From Aurantiochytrium sp. KH105 (taxonomy: Eukaryota > Sar > Bigyra > Thraustochytrida > Thraustochytriidae), in assembly GCA_003116975.1 (NCBI GenBank), contig BGKB01000132.1, positions 1 through 64,000 on the forward strand: a DNA stretch of 64,000 bases, read 5' to 3'. Below are positions 38,126 to 48,157 of the stretch, piece after piece. The notes under the pieces were generated by a model that ran no database searches, had not been told where the DNA came from, and saw nothing but the letters and a program-made list of their open reading frames with translations. The first letter of the stretch is position 1; each line of letters opens with the position of its first letter. The translations under genes were made by a program, and so were the position numbers.

Positions 38126-38943
38126 GCCGGCCTCCGGCGGCACACGGCGAGGCTCGCGCGTGGCCGCGCCTCGCGCCTCGCGCCGTGCCTTGCCTGCCCG
38201 CCGCCTCGCCCGCGGCTCCTGCAGCTCCTGCGCCGGGTCTCGTCTGGCTTGCCTCGCCTCGCTTGGCGTTCTGGTCTGCTCGCGTTCGGGTCTTCAGCTC
38301 CGCGCTCAGGCTCACTCACGACGCGCTCCCTCCCTCCCTCCCTCCGCTGCGCCCTCGCGCCTGCGGCTCTGCGCGCCTGCGGCTCTGTACGTATGCGTTC
38401 TGCGCGTTTACGTTCTGCGCGTCTATGTTCTGCGCGTGTGCGCGACTGCTCTGCGAGAGCACGTGCGCAGACGTGACGGCGTTTGGGCCTCGGAATGGAT
38501 GGATGGATGCGATTTTGATTGCCGCTGACGCTCGGCCGCATCGAGCTGGACGCAGAGGCAGACCGCCGTGCCTCGACGCAGGCACACCGCGGCACGGCTT
38601 GCTTGCTTGCCTTCCTCTTCTTTCGTCAGCAGCAGGCTGACTCTGCCGAGCTGCCGGGGTCGAGGAGCGAGGCGTCAGTCACGACGAGGGAGTACGAGCC
38701 GCAGCGGGAAAGGCGGATCGGGAGTACTACGTATACTAGCGCGTTCTATAAACTAATTAACCGTAAGCCTGTTGTGCAGTGCAAACGAAGTGATGTCGAG
38801 GCGAGCGACCGCCGGTAGGAAGATTGACTTTGGGCGCTAAGCGGTAAGGAAGGTATAAAGAGCAACAATTTTCTTGAATGGGATGTAGAAGAATACCGAC
38901 AAAGGTGTAGAACGTGCCATTGTCCTGCGCGTGGAATGGCGGA
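38126..38943. other. Intergenic gap with very GC/CT-rich leader
   Basis: 818 bp: the 5' flank of the DEP-C2-VASt gene, with CTCCCTCCCTCCCTCCC at 38330-38346 and repeated TTCTGCGCGT units at 38398-38440, then the 3' flank of the TIR gene. Overlapping frames here are compositional. Confidence 0.5.
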
Positions 38944-40287
38944 TTACGGACAGGCACTTTTGATCCGTTTGACCAAATACTTGAGGTTAGACTTTTGCTG
39001 ATCGGGAGTGGAGAAATCCACAATGATAGGATCCCCAAGATCAAAATTCAGGGGCCCCTGCCAAGGCCACTTTTCTCCCCCAGGAAGCATCGAGGGCTCG
39101 AGAACAACCGGAATAACCGTCTTACCCCTTTTGATGGCGTATTTAAACTCTTTGGCGGAGTAGGAACCTTCAGAGGAACTTGTCCCATCGGTGCTCGCGC
39201 TTGCATCGCTTTGCTCAGTGGCCACGCTGTCGCTGCTTCCTGTGCTGCAAGGACTCCGAGGAAGTCGCTCAGAACGCATGAGTTTCAGCATGTACCGCTC
39301 GGTGACGAAAACGATGAATACGTGCGACGCATCGATACCAGCTGCCATTTCCTTGGACAACGAATGCTCAAGTTCGTCGCCATCAAACCAGGTCTTCACC
39401 TTTTTCTTCTTGAGTCGATCGTTGATTTTTCGAACAAGTTCGTGCGTTTCCTGGTTCATCCCCCAATTGTGTGAAAGGAAGGCATGGAATACTTTGCCTG
39501 AGGACGAGTCTTGACGCAGCATCGTCGTACGAAAATACGATTTTCGAATCGAGGAGCCGCTATGAGACCGTCCATTTGGACTGGGATGAAAGTGACCTAG
39601 GAAACTTTGAATTTGATCCGACCCCATCCCAAACCTCGCGAGGTCTTCCCTGCCGAGCTCACGGCAGTTCTCCGTCGTGCGCACGCCGTGTTCATATAGA
39701 CAGACGATTGCACTCCGTGGCAGGGTCGATCCGAACGGTGCAGCGAGATCTGTTTCTTGGCCATTCACGAAGGTGAGAAAGCTGACAACCTCTTTGCACC
39801 CGTGGTGTTTGGCAAGCTTGAGAGCGTCAAAACCATTCGCTTCGCGCAAATTTGCATCCGCGCCGCTGGCCCAGCAAACTTTGACACACTTGGCCAAGTC
39901 CTCTGCTTTGTGGTTTTCCTCGAGAGGGTCACACGAAGCAAGCATGAGAGCCGAGTAGCCATTTTTGGTGCGCATAGAAAGGTCTGCGTTATTCGTCTCG
40001 AGGAGGGCTACGATCTCGTGCTGACCTGACCGTGCGGCGAGCATGATTGCGGTGAAGCCGTCCCTAGACTGGATGTTCGTCTTGGCGTGATTGCGAATGA
40101 GAAAGTTCGCAGCTTGGGGGTGTGCGTACCGACAGGCGTACATGAGCGCAGTCCACCCGTCTTCGTCTTGCGCATTGAGAGTGAGAGGGTCATGGGCAAA
40201 GATGCTCTCGATCTCCTGTAGCTCGACGCTTCGCCCGCGGTCCAGCGCGCGCATCAGGGGGGTCTGGGCTTGGTCTGGGCTCGACAT
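38944..40287 (-). CDS. Ankyrin / SAM-like / TIR domain protein
   Basis: 447 residues, no intron. About 8-175 is four to five ankyrin repeats (DEDGWTALMYACRYAHPQAA, SRDGFTAIMLAARSGQHEIV, TKNGYSALMLAS, NGFDALKLAKHHGC). About 185-235 is SAM-like (CLYEHGVRTTENCRELGREDL). About 264-446 is a TIR domain: VFHAFLSHNWG, VKTWFDGDEL, ASHVFIVFVTERY, then a Ser/Thr-rich insert (about 340-373), then YSAKEFKYAIKRGKTVIPV. Glu380 sits where TIR NADases have their catalytic Glu, before the strand VIPVVLEP. The protein could be an NAD+-consuming TIR like SARM1 (ARM-SAM-SAM-TIR), with ankyrin as sensor, or a TIR adaptor. No signal peptide or membrane segment, so cytosolic. Confidence 0.88.
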   Translation of the reverse strand: MSSPDQAQTPLMRALDRGRSVELQEIESIFAHDPLTLNAQDEDGWTALMYACRYAHPQAANFLIRNHAKTNIQSRDGFTAIMLAARSGQHEIVALLETNNADLSMRTKNGYSALMLASCDPLEENHKAEDLAKCVKVCWASGADANLREANGFDALKLAKHHGCKEVVSFLTFVNGQETDLAAPFGSTLPRSAIVCLYEHGVRTTENCRELGREDLARFGMGSDQIQSFLGHFHPSPNGRSHSGSSIRKSYFRTTMLRQDSSSGKVFHAFLSHNWGMNQETHELVRKINDRLKKKKVKTWFDGDELEHSLSKEMAAGIDASHVFIVFVTERYMLKLMRSERLPRSPCSTGSSDSVATEQSDASASTDGTSSSEGSYSAKEFKYAIKRGKTVIPVVLEPSMLPGGEKWPWQGPLNFDLGDPIIVDFSTPDQQKSNLKYLVKRIKSACP

Positions 40288-40838
40288 GCTGCCGCTTTTC
40301 TCTCTTTGATCGAGCTTACGTGATGCTTACTCGCTTACAGTGCGCAGGCTTCTTACCGCCGCACTTCAGGCCTGGCACGTTGAGGGTTGCTTGATCCAGA
40401 CTTTCTGCTCCTCCGTTCTGCTCAAGCCAGACGCCCCACCCGACGGCGACCCGTGCTCGCGGTCGCGACGCCTCCTCAGAAAGAAATTTGGCCAGCTGCA
40501 GCGAGCGACATCACGTGCACACCGGTTCCAGACGATCTGGAACGGTCAGGTGTTCTTAGGCCTGTCTTGCAAAAAAAGGAAAAAAAACACGGGGACGAGG
40601 ACGAAGACAAAGACATGTCTCTTGTTTCTCCCTCCTCAAGAGTAAAGAGCAGAAAGATCAACAAGAGCAAGAAGATCACTTTTAATGTTCACTTTCGGCT
40701 CTCTCCTCTCATGACATACACATTTATACTATGGCTAACTGTACATAACGAATCTGTATTGTTTGTACTGGTCCCGATCTTTCCCTACGCGCGATGCGCA
40801 CGGCTATCAATAAGTTGATCTTTCATTTGGTCATTCAC
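40288..40838. other. Intergenic gap, no gene seen
   Basis: 551 bp upstream of the TIR gene and downstream of the sulfotransferase gene (both minus strand). It has A-rich runs near 40570-40600 (GACGAGGACGAAGACAAAGAC). Nothing identified. Confidence 0.5.
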
Positions 40839-42107
40839 TCATGTGAATTTGGAATCCGCGAGATCCTCTCGCCAACACCCGCGTCTTGGCGCGCAAAGCT
40901 GACGCATCTTCGCCTGCTCTTTGCTGGGGAAGTGCTTCTCCCAATCTGCTGCTTGCGTGACATCCCACGTGGAACCGCGTCTGTCAAGCTTGTCCCAGCA
41001 AATGACATCCTTGTCGCAGCAGAACGGGGTTTTGTTATAAAATGGGTCAGAGCTGTCAGCGCGCATCAGGTCCACCATGATGCGGTGATGTTTAAGAGCG
41101 TGTTTGTAGAGCTCGATGTCGTACAGATTGTGTTCTTCGATGACTTTTTGTGCGCGCGCGCTCAGTTTCTTCTCGTACTTGTTGTAGTTAAAGGCAGGCA
41201 CATGATGAACGAGGTCCGAGCCAAAGATATACGAGAAGAGCTCAAAAGATTCTGCGAGTTCGTCCATAAAGAATGTCCGACTCAAGACGGAGGTAAGCCT
41301 TTGCTTGGCAAGCTCGAACTGCCTTTTGGGGTCGTCGCGTAGCTCAGGAGCGAGAAAATTGACATAAACGTTGAATACTCCCCGGCACTTGTCGCGTTCC
41401 TCGCGTGGGAGACGAGCCCAGTTTTCGATTGATAAATCGGGATCTGCTGCGATGTTACGTCTCGCGGTTGAGTTTACCGCGCACACAAAGTGCACACCGT
41501 CGCTCCGTCCGGTCGATGTGTAGAATGCAGAAACAAAGCGAGAGACGGGCTCCCGGATAGCGTACATCCAGCGCCTGCAAAAGGTTTCCGAAGTGGCTTC
41601 GCATGTAAACGAATCGCACCGCAGATCTCGAGCGAGCTGCACAAAGTTGCGATGAGCAGTCTTCAGTGTGAAATTGTGCGTTCGTGACCTGGACTCGAGC
41701 GAAATGTATCAGTATCGTACATCCGTCCTCAAAACGTCGACGGCATTGAAGGTCATCTCGAGGCTTCGTCCGCCAGCCTTGGGCACATGAGGAAAGACGA
41801 ATTCAAGGTGAGCATTTGTGGGACAACAACGCTGCAGGATCATCTGAGACATGCGTTGCAAGAGAGCAACGTCCTCCGGGTTATGGACTTGTGTCGGGAG
41901 AGTGCTTTCGCCAAACGAATTGGTCACTTCCACCGGCAAAACCATCGACAGTGAGCTGATATCTTGTGGCCCGAGAAAGAAAGCCATGGCGCCGACAAGG
42001 ACGCATAACATTGCGCAGAAGAGCACTGCGGGCGCCAGGAAGGACTGCCTCGTCATCGGGTACTGCGCCTCTCTCGGCGACGAAACTTGTCTCTGCGAGA
42101 GAGGCAT
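40839..42107 (-). CDS. Type II membrane sulfotransferase (Sulfotransfer_2-like)
   Basis: Exon 1 is 41721-42107 (129 residues). Exon 2 ends at 40839, and the whole protein is about 394-402 residues. An N-terminal hydrophobic anchor (about 27-46, APAVLFCAMLCVLVGAMAFF) follows a short cytosolic tail, giving Golgi type II topology. FPHVPKAGGRSLEMTF (about 103-118) is the 5'-phosphosulfate loop and IREPVSRFVSAFY is the 3'-phosphate segment; both bind PAPS. Later FNYNKYEKK and many Cys fit glycan O-sulfotransferases such as those acting on sulfated polysaccharides. The acceptor is unknown. Both halves lie in the same frame separated by one TGA (41706-41708). A GTACGA donor at 41720 and a phase-0 acceptor at 41661 (60 nt) or 41637 (84 nt) would remove it. 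Which one is used is unresolved; a real nonsense codon is the alternative. Confidence 0.82.
41661..41720 (-). other. Inferred short intron of the sulfotransferase gene
   Basis: GTACGA donor with CTGAAG acceptor (60 nt, phase 0). The alternative acceptor GTGCAG at 41637 gives 84 nt and a better pyrimidine context. It removes an in-frame TGA. Weakly supported compared with the other introns. Confidence 0.45.
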
Positions 42108-42776
42108 CTTGTCCTCTGGCCCCTTTGGCGACTTTTCTCAAGTTTGTTCTCCCGCGCGGCCTGGTACCAGCATACCCGTGTACAAACGCTTTCCAACCCC
42201 GTCCCGCCAAGGCAACGTTCGCTCTCGCACTCGCAGTCGCCGTCTCTCGATTTCAGCCTCGCCCGAGGATGAGTGTCTCCGCGTTGCAGTTTTGATACTC
42301 GGCCGTTGTCGCCTCGCTCGGCAGCTATGCGCCCATCACCTTGGCCTGAAGACCCGGCCGTCGCGAGCGACGGCGGCGAGATCCCGTGCAGTGCGTACAG
42401 TGTGGTGCGAAGGGCGCCGCATTGGTGGAACGAATCCCAGCTGTCCGGCGGAGTCCTGGGCCCGGGGCGCAGGACGCGATAATGGACCGCGACAGACCGG
42501 AAGACACTTTATGGATTTGTCAGCTGCAGGTATTCTGCTGGACTGCAGCTCTGTCAGCCTGCACAACTTACACTTCAGATCTTCATCACAAGTTCGGGCT
42601 TGCATTTAGCTATTTACTGCGCTACAAAGGTCGACAGCTCACCTCTGCAAGTATGGCACACCAACGCACTCCTGCTCGCAAGGCACCCTCATCCCCAAGG
42701 GCAGTATCGATGACGGAGAAAGTAAATCGGCGTCAATTACCATGACAGAGTGCGCGCGACGGCTACAACAAATTTT
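42108..42776. other. Intergenic gap, nothing recognised
   Basis: About 670 bp upstream of the sulfotransferase gene. Overlapping short frames only. Confidence 0.45.
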
Positions 42777-43967
42777 TCAAGCAAGCCATCGCGGATATTG
42801 ACATGTGGCTCGACTTCTTTCTTTCTCAATGGACGGTAATTGAAAAGAGTGACTCTGCCTGTCACTGCTACCACCCCCAGTCCTTGCAAGCCCGTGCAAT
42901 GACACGCTAAGGTCCGTGAACTGGATGCATGGCATCTTCCAGAACGAAGCATCTTGCATCGTGTGTGACGCAAGAATATAATCAAGATCGCGAGCGAAAT
43001 TGCACATCAGAGTCCCAGAGACTAAAAGTTTCGCTTACCATTCTCGCACCGGTTTTTTGCCAATCGACCTCACTAATCACTTTCCATGAGACTTCCTCCA
43101 TCTTGGCGCTGGTATACACTTCTGCACTCTCGCTGGGAACTTCAAGTTCTCAACTCTTGTCGTCTTCAATTTTTTTAAAGGGTTCTCCACATCAATACGA
43201 ATACTGTGCACAGGCACGTACGTGGGTGTTCCAATCTTGCATGAGGCGAGACAATCTTAAGAAAAAGCGCCGGGTAACCGCCAGAAACATTTATGGTGAA
43301 ACGCATGACGGCCGCCACCCCCCAGACAAGACGTTCTGTGCTGGGCGAGATGGCAAAGCCATCCCTCTGACCCATTTTCGGCTGTTTGGAATCCTCAGAA
43401 GCAGTCGGGGAAGAGGTCGGGGAGCAATTGCTCTGATGCAGAGAATGATTGTTGCGCGCGCCGGCATCTGATACACGTCGTCCAGAAATTGAACACCATC
43501 AATGCAGAATTTCGACGCATTTTTCGTCAACGCATGCATGTTGACGGGAAATCCCGCAAGTCTGTTAGACTTCGGGTCAGATTCAAGCCGTTGACCATAG
43601 CTTGGTTTGAGCAGAGAAGAGAAGGCGGCCGCAACGATCAGCGTATTTGAGTCTCCTGCAAAAGAGTAGATTATGTCCCGCCCTAACATTGCTTGCCTCT
43701 CTCTCTCTCGGGGTAAAAAATATGAAAGTGAAGCATTTTCCAAGAGGTGGTCAGCCCAGGCCCACTTGCGACCGTTGATTGCAAGAGCGATTGGAGAATG
43801 TCTTGCAGTGCTCTAGATCGGATTGGACCCAATCTTCCCTGACGATATCGTCCGGGCACGCCTCTCGAAAATAACGATGGGCAGGGCCACGCATAGGGTC
43901 AGCATTCGGAACCGCGCCGTTTGGGGCAAGGCTGGTGCAAGCTGCAGCTGCTGCAGCTGGCCGCGGA
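42777..43967 (-). pseudogene. Frame-broken remnant of a PC-esterase/SGNH-like protein
   Basis: Five protein-like runs follow one another on the minus strand in different frames. They are about 43967-43740 (RYFREACPDDIVREDWVQSD), 43800-43450 (AINGRKWAWADHLLENA, then GRDIIYSFAGDSNTLIVAAA, which carries a GDS motif as in PC-esterases), 43470-43200 (MRFTINVSGGYPALFLK), 43150-43030 (EVSWKVISEVDWQKTGARM, with two in-frame TGA just before) and 43007-42777 (DLDYILASHTMQDASFWKMP). The joins leave no space for introns, and one strong splice-like acceptor (TCTTTTGCAG) does not fix the frame. Decay of a once complete gene is the simplest reading; assembly indels are the other. Family call is tentative. 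Confidence 0.45.
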
Positions 43968-46002
43968 CAGGATCAGTGATCCTCGCTGGCGATACTACTA
44001 TACCCGTGGTATTACACAGAAAAGGCTTGCGAGACGCAGTCATCCATCAGAAACTCCCAAGGGCAGCCAAGCCAGCAGTCTTTGTACTACAGACGCAGTC
44101 GCCCACACCAAAGCAAAGCAAAGCCTGAAAAAAAAAAAAAAAAAAAAGGCCGAAAAAAAGTATAGGCCTAGGCCTAGCAGAAAGCGAGCGAGGGCGTCGT
44201 CCTCGGCCACTGCCTTTGTGCCAGTCCAGTGGCGTGCAGAGGACGCCAAGCGCGGAACCGGGGCGCGACGACGCGGCGCGCTGCGTCATCCTGTGGAACC
44301 GGGCGAGTCTGCGACCGGCGGCGAGGCGCGGCAGCGGCAGCGGCAGCTACGAATGCAAATGACGCGGCAGCCAAACCCGTAGCGTCTCCCGGCGCAGTGG
44401 ACCTACCATGGTTACTGTGGCCCGCAGCGCACAGAATTTTCCCCTTGTCGCCACCTTATATCACTGCCTCTATGATATCTTAGTGGCTCACAGAGAACCA
44501 ATGTGGCAGCTGCGGCAGCTTGGGGGACACCGAGACCGAGGCCGACCCCGACAATGACACTGACAACTCTCCTATCTCTCTCATAGCTGCGTGTCTCGAG
44601 GAGCCTTCGTGCAATGGACTGCGGGGCACCGCGGGCGATGACGCAGCGCGGTTCCGCGCAGTTCTTCCGCATGTCCCGCTACGTCGGCTCTTTGTCCGCC
44701 CTCCCGAGGCTTGGGCTGCTAGGCGTTTATGGTAGAAGCCGTGTGGGCAGAAAGTGGTTTCCTCGCGCGGCAAGACCGATACGAGTCACTATGAAATATA
44801 AATTTAACTTGCTGTAAGGGGCTCGATGATGCGGCGCGCGTCGACGCGGCGCTAGACTTCTCGGTATTGGAGCCAGGCAGGCTGCGGGCATAGCAGCGAG
44901 CAAAGGGGAGCCGACTGAGAGGGCGTGGCGAGTGGCAGTGGAGTCGGGGGGCAAGCAAAGTGGCCACTGCGGGCAGTACTTTCCGAGTCCGCCTTTTGCA
45001 CCACTGGCCCACAGCGTGCGCGTGGCCGATTTTTGACTTGTTGCCGCCGTCCGTCCACTTGTCGCCCGCGGTTCTCTACTTGCCGCGCGCCGCGGCCGCG
45101 CGCAGGCGTTCCGCGGTGTCTCGCGCGTCTCTCCCCAGACACCGCGTGAATTATGGTTATCGATACTACGCCTAGTCTGTGTCCGGTTTTTTGGCGCCGC
45201 TGTCGGGGACACAGAACCGGGATCTCCAGTGCCAAAGTATCCAGGAAGAGCGATGGAGGAAAAGGAGCCCCGCCAACGACGCGCCGCACCGAGACTGCCC
45301 GGCCGGCGCGGCGCTGCGCGAATTCCCGGTCGGTCGGGCGGCCGCCGGTCTGCACTCGCCGGTCGGTCCCGGAGGATACAAGCTTCTCCAAATACGCGCG
45401 AGCTGGAGCCCAACTCGGAGTTCGAGTTCGAGTTGGAGTTCGAGTTCGAGCTCAAGTTCGAGTCCAGCCAGGCGGAACGAAGTCCAAGTCCGAGGCCTGG
45501 TTATCTCGCACCAGCCAGACAGACCAGCGGCCATGCCGGCAGAGGCGCGCGGAGGACGCGGCGATCGCCAATCTGCGCAACGCAAATTCGAGTGGATCGG
45601 CGCCGCCTGTCTTTCACGCGCGCCACCCTCGCGGCAGGCGGTGCGGACGCGGCGCGGCTGCGGCTCCTCGTGAATGAAAGAAAGCACTGGAGCCGCGCAG
45701 AGGCCGTCGCCTCTGCGCGGAACAACTGGGGAAAATGGAGCGCGGAGCGGGTTTGACTGCGATGATTGAACAGGGCTTCCTTCTTTCGCGACGGCGTGCC
45801 GCTGTGCAACTAGCCAGCCAGCCAGCTGTCCATTTCCGCCGTTGCCCTCCTGCAGCCGCCACTGGCCCGCAGTGCGCCCGCAGCGCGAGTGTGGAATCGT
45901 GGACAAGCGGGGACAGGCGGCCGAGGTCCAAGGGCGGCGCGGTCATGCCACCTGGCCAGTGCGGGGCGACGCCGCGCGATCAAGGGCAATCCAATCGGCA
46001 TT
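43968..46002. other. 2-kb non-coding stretch
   Basis: GC-rich with many overlapping chance frames on both strands (242 and 244 codons at most, Arg/Ala/Pro/Ser-rich, no domain). It has a 20-nt A run at 44128-44147, two overlapping TAGGCCTA palindromes at 44163-44176, a (GAGTTC)n tract at about 45417-45466 and a perfect hairpin at 45693-45720. No gene supported. Confidence 0.55.
45693..45720. other. Perfect 12-bp hairpin
   Basis: CCGCGCAGAGGC and GCCTCTGCGCGG flank the 4-nt loop CGTC. No T-run follows. It sits in non-coding sequence. Confidence 0.8.
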
Positions 46003-46176
46003 ACAATGCAATGCAGGTGCAATGCAGTGCACTGCAATGCAATGCAATGCAATGCAAGACGCAATGCGAAATGCAATAACGCGAAAGAAGGCAGAAAGAG
46101 GACGGGAAAAGGACAGAGATGGAGAAGAACTGGAGGAAAAAGAAGAAAGGGAGAAAGAAGAAAGGGAAAGAAAGGA

Positions 46177-46236
<60 letters not shown>

Positions 46237-46939
46237 AGCGGAGCGACGCGGCGGCCAGGCAGACAGAACCGCAACGACCCCCGTCGCGGAGCGCGTTGCG
46301 TAGCGTAGCGTAGCGTTGCGTAGCGTCGCGGAGCGCCGCGCCCGAGAGCCCCGGCTCAGGTACGTGCTGTGCTGTGCTGGCCTGCGTGCGTGCGTGCGGG
46401 CGGGCGGGTGTGCCGCTCGCCCGCCTGCCTGCGCGCAGCGACATCGCGCCGCGAGGAAGCGAGGATCTGAAGGGAAGGAAAAAGAAGGAGCCAAGAACTG
46501 ACGAACGAACGAGCGGCACTACTACTACTACTACTACTACTATTACTTGTACTACTATACTACTACTACTGTTGAATGGAAATGGATGCGTGTTTGAATG
46601 AATGGGTGAATGGATGTGTATATGATGCAACGGCGACGACGTCGGCGACGCCTTGGGACGCTCTGACGCGACGACGCATGTGACACGGACGGACGCGCGC
46701 TTCGGTACGATGCAATGGGTATGGAATGGAATGGAATGGAATGGAATGGAATGGAATGGAATGGAATGGAATGGAATGGAATGGAATGGAATGGAATGGA
46801 ATGGAATGGAATGGAATGGAATGGAATGGGATGGAATGGAATGGAATGGAATGGGATGGAATGGGGCGCATCTGTTCGGTCGGGGTTTGGTCGGTTGGCT
46901 CGGCTGGTGGATAACATCTGATTGAACGTGCTCAAACAA

Positions 46940-46970
<31 letters not shown>
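46003..46970. repeat. Microsatellite cluster, several motifs in about 1 kb
   Basis: In order: (AATGC)n at 46003-46060, (GAAA)n at 46160-46237, TAGCG repeats at 46297-46327, TGCG repeats at 46384-46400, (ACT)n at 46518-46570, (ATGGA)n at 46721-46865 and (CAGA)n at 46944-46970. They end 26 bp before the ATG of the perilipin-like gene. Long antisense frames through the block (repeating HSIPF) are artefacts of period-5 repeats. Confidence 0.9.
46721..46865 (+). repeat. (ATGGA)n pentanucleotide satellite, about 29 units
   Basis: Nearly perfect tandem array with only two A-to-G changes, both in the last third. The same pentamer, in the register GGAAT, makes up human satellite III, but that is motif coincidence, not homology. 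Confidence 0.95.
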
Positions 46971-46996
46971 ACAGCAAGAAGAAGAGGGAGGCAAAG

Positions 46997-48157
46997 ATGC
47001 CTGCAGCAACCATGAACGAGACGGACGTGCTCCAAGAGCCGCACAATGGCCCCGTCGGCAAGCTGATTGACATGAGCCTCGAGCAGTACTCGGGTGCCAA
47101 GGACTTGCTCGCCAAGAATCAGGTCATTGGCAAGCGCCTGACACCCTTTGTTGACTGGACCGAGAACACCACCAAGGCGATCCTCAGAAAGTCCCCTGTG
47201 GCCGTCGACAGGGTCGTCACCGCCGTCGATACCCGCGCAGAGGCCGTCGTGAACTTTACCTCCGAAAAGGTGCAGGTCATGCGCGAGACGCCCAAGAATA
47301 CTCTTGGCTACGTCCACGGCAAGCTCAAGTCCCTGCGTACCGAGCCCTCGGCCGAAGACGACGAGGAACCCGGCGTGCGTACCATTCTCGTCACCGGCAA
47401 GTCTGCCGCTGCCGAGCGCCTCAATGTTCTCCTCGACGCCGGCGAGGGCTACCTCAAGCAGTACCTGCCCATTCCCGAGAACGAAAAGTCTCTCGTCATT
47501 CAGGGCCCCAAGTCGGAGATTCGCACGGTCGCCACCCGCACCGTTAACCTTTCCAAGGTCGCTGTCACCAAGACCCTCGAGCAGGCTCTTGCCAAGGCCG
47601 GCGAGATCAAGGCTCGCACCAAGGAGACCATCCATGTCGACCTCATTCGTTACAACGAGTGGCTTGACATGAATGTCAAGACCCCCGTCTCCAAGCGCCT
47701 CAAGATTGTCGATGACAAGCTTGCCATCTCTGAAAAGGTCGACAAGGTTGACCAGAAGCTCATCAAGCCCCTCAAGTCCTCGGTCTCCCGCCGCGTCGAG
47801 CTCATCGACGCCAAGGTCGTCACGCCCGTCAAGGAAAAGTTCGTTCTTGTCGTCACCCGCGTCTCGGACACCTACAATGCCAAGGTCGTCGAGCCTCGTG
47901 ACCAGATCATTCAAATGTTCCGCGAGGAACTCAGCCTTCAGCAGGAAATTGCCAAGAGCAAGTCTGGCGAAGAGGAGCTCACCATCAGCGCCGGCCTCTC
48001 GGCCGTCATTGCCGCTGCCCGCTCTCGCCTTGAAAAGGAGTACGAGGTCCGCGTCTCCCCGACACTCTCCCGCTTCATGGGTCGCGACAAGGAGGAGGAG
48101 ATGGAGGACCAGTCGTTCGGCGACGAGGACGATGAGGATGTCGATGAGACCTACTAA
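46997..48157 (+). CDS. Perilipin-like lipid-droplet protein
   Basis: 386 residues from ATG (AAAGATGCCTGCA); an earlier frame start at 46922 runs through the CAGA repeat and is not used. The protein lacks a signal peptide and catalytic motifs. It is built of amphipathic repeats with evenly spaced Val/Ala and Lys/Asp (VGKLIDMSLEQYSGAKDLLA, SPVAVDRVVTAVDTRAEAVV, VSRRVELIDAKVVTPVKEKF), as in the PAT/11-mer region of perilipins, and ends in a Glu/Asp tail. It would coat oil bodies; thraustochytrids do carry abundant lipid-droplet proteins of this kind. Codons end in C or G far more than in neighbouring genes, a sign of high expression. The assignment is from pattern, not alignment. Confidence 0.7.
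   Translation: MPAATMNETDVLQEPHNGPVGKLIDMSLEQYSGAKDLLAKNQVIGKRLTPFVDWTENTTKAILRKSPVAVDRVVTAVDTRAEAVVNFTSEKVQVMRETPKNTLGYVHGKLKSLRTEPSAEDDEEPGVRTILVTGKSAAAERLNVLLDAGEGYLKQYLPIPENEKSLVIQGPKSEIRTVATRTVNLSKVAVTKTLEQALAKAGEIKARTKETIHVDLIRYNEWLDMNVKTPVSKRLKIVDDKLAISEKVDKVDQKLIKPLKSSVSRRVELIDAKVVTPVKEKFVLVVTRVSDTYNAKVVEPRDQIIQMFREELSLQQEIAKSKSGEEELTISAGLSAVIAAARSRLEKEYEVRVSPTLSRFMGRDKEEEMEDQSFGDEDDEDVDETY

Noticed and set aside
44128-44147. A20 run as a retroposon tail
   Set aside because: No target-site duplication or reverse-transcribed body precedes it on the plus strand; the adjacent remnant lies on the opposite strand.
44727-45906. Two minus-strand frames of 242 and 244 codons
   Set aside because: Ser/Arg/Ala/Pro-rich with no domain; the (GAGTTC)n tract explains part of the open length.
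46001-47914. 637-codon minus-strand frame
   Set aside because: It runs antisense to the perilipin-like gene and through the ATGGA/AATGC arrays; the HSIPF repeats are period-5 artefacts.
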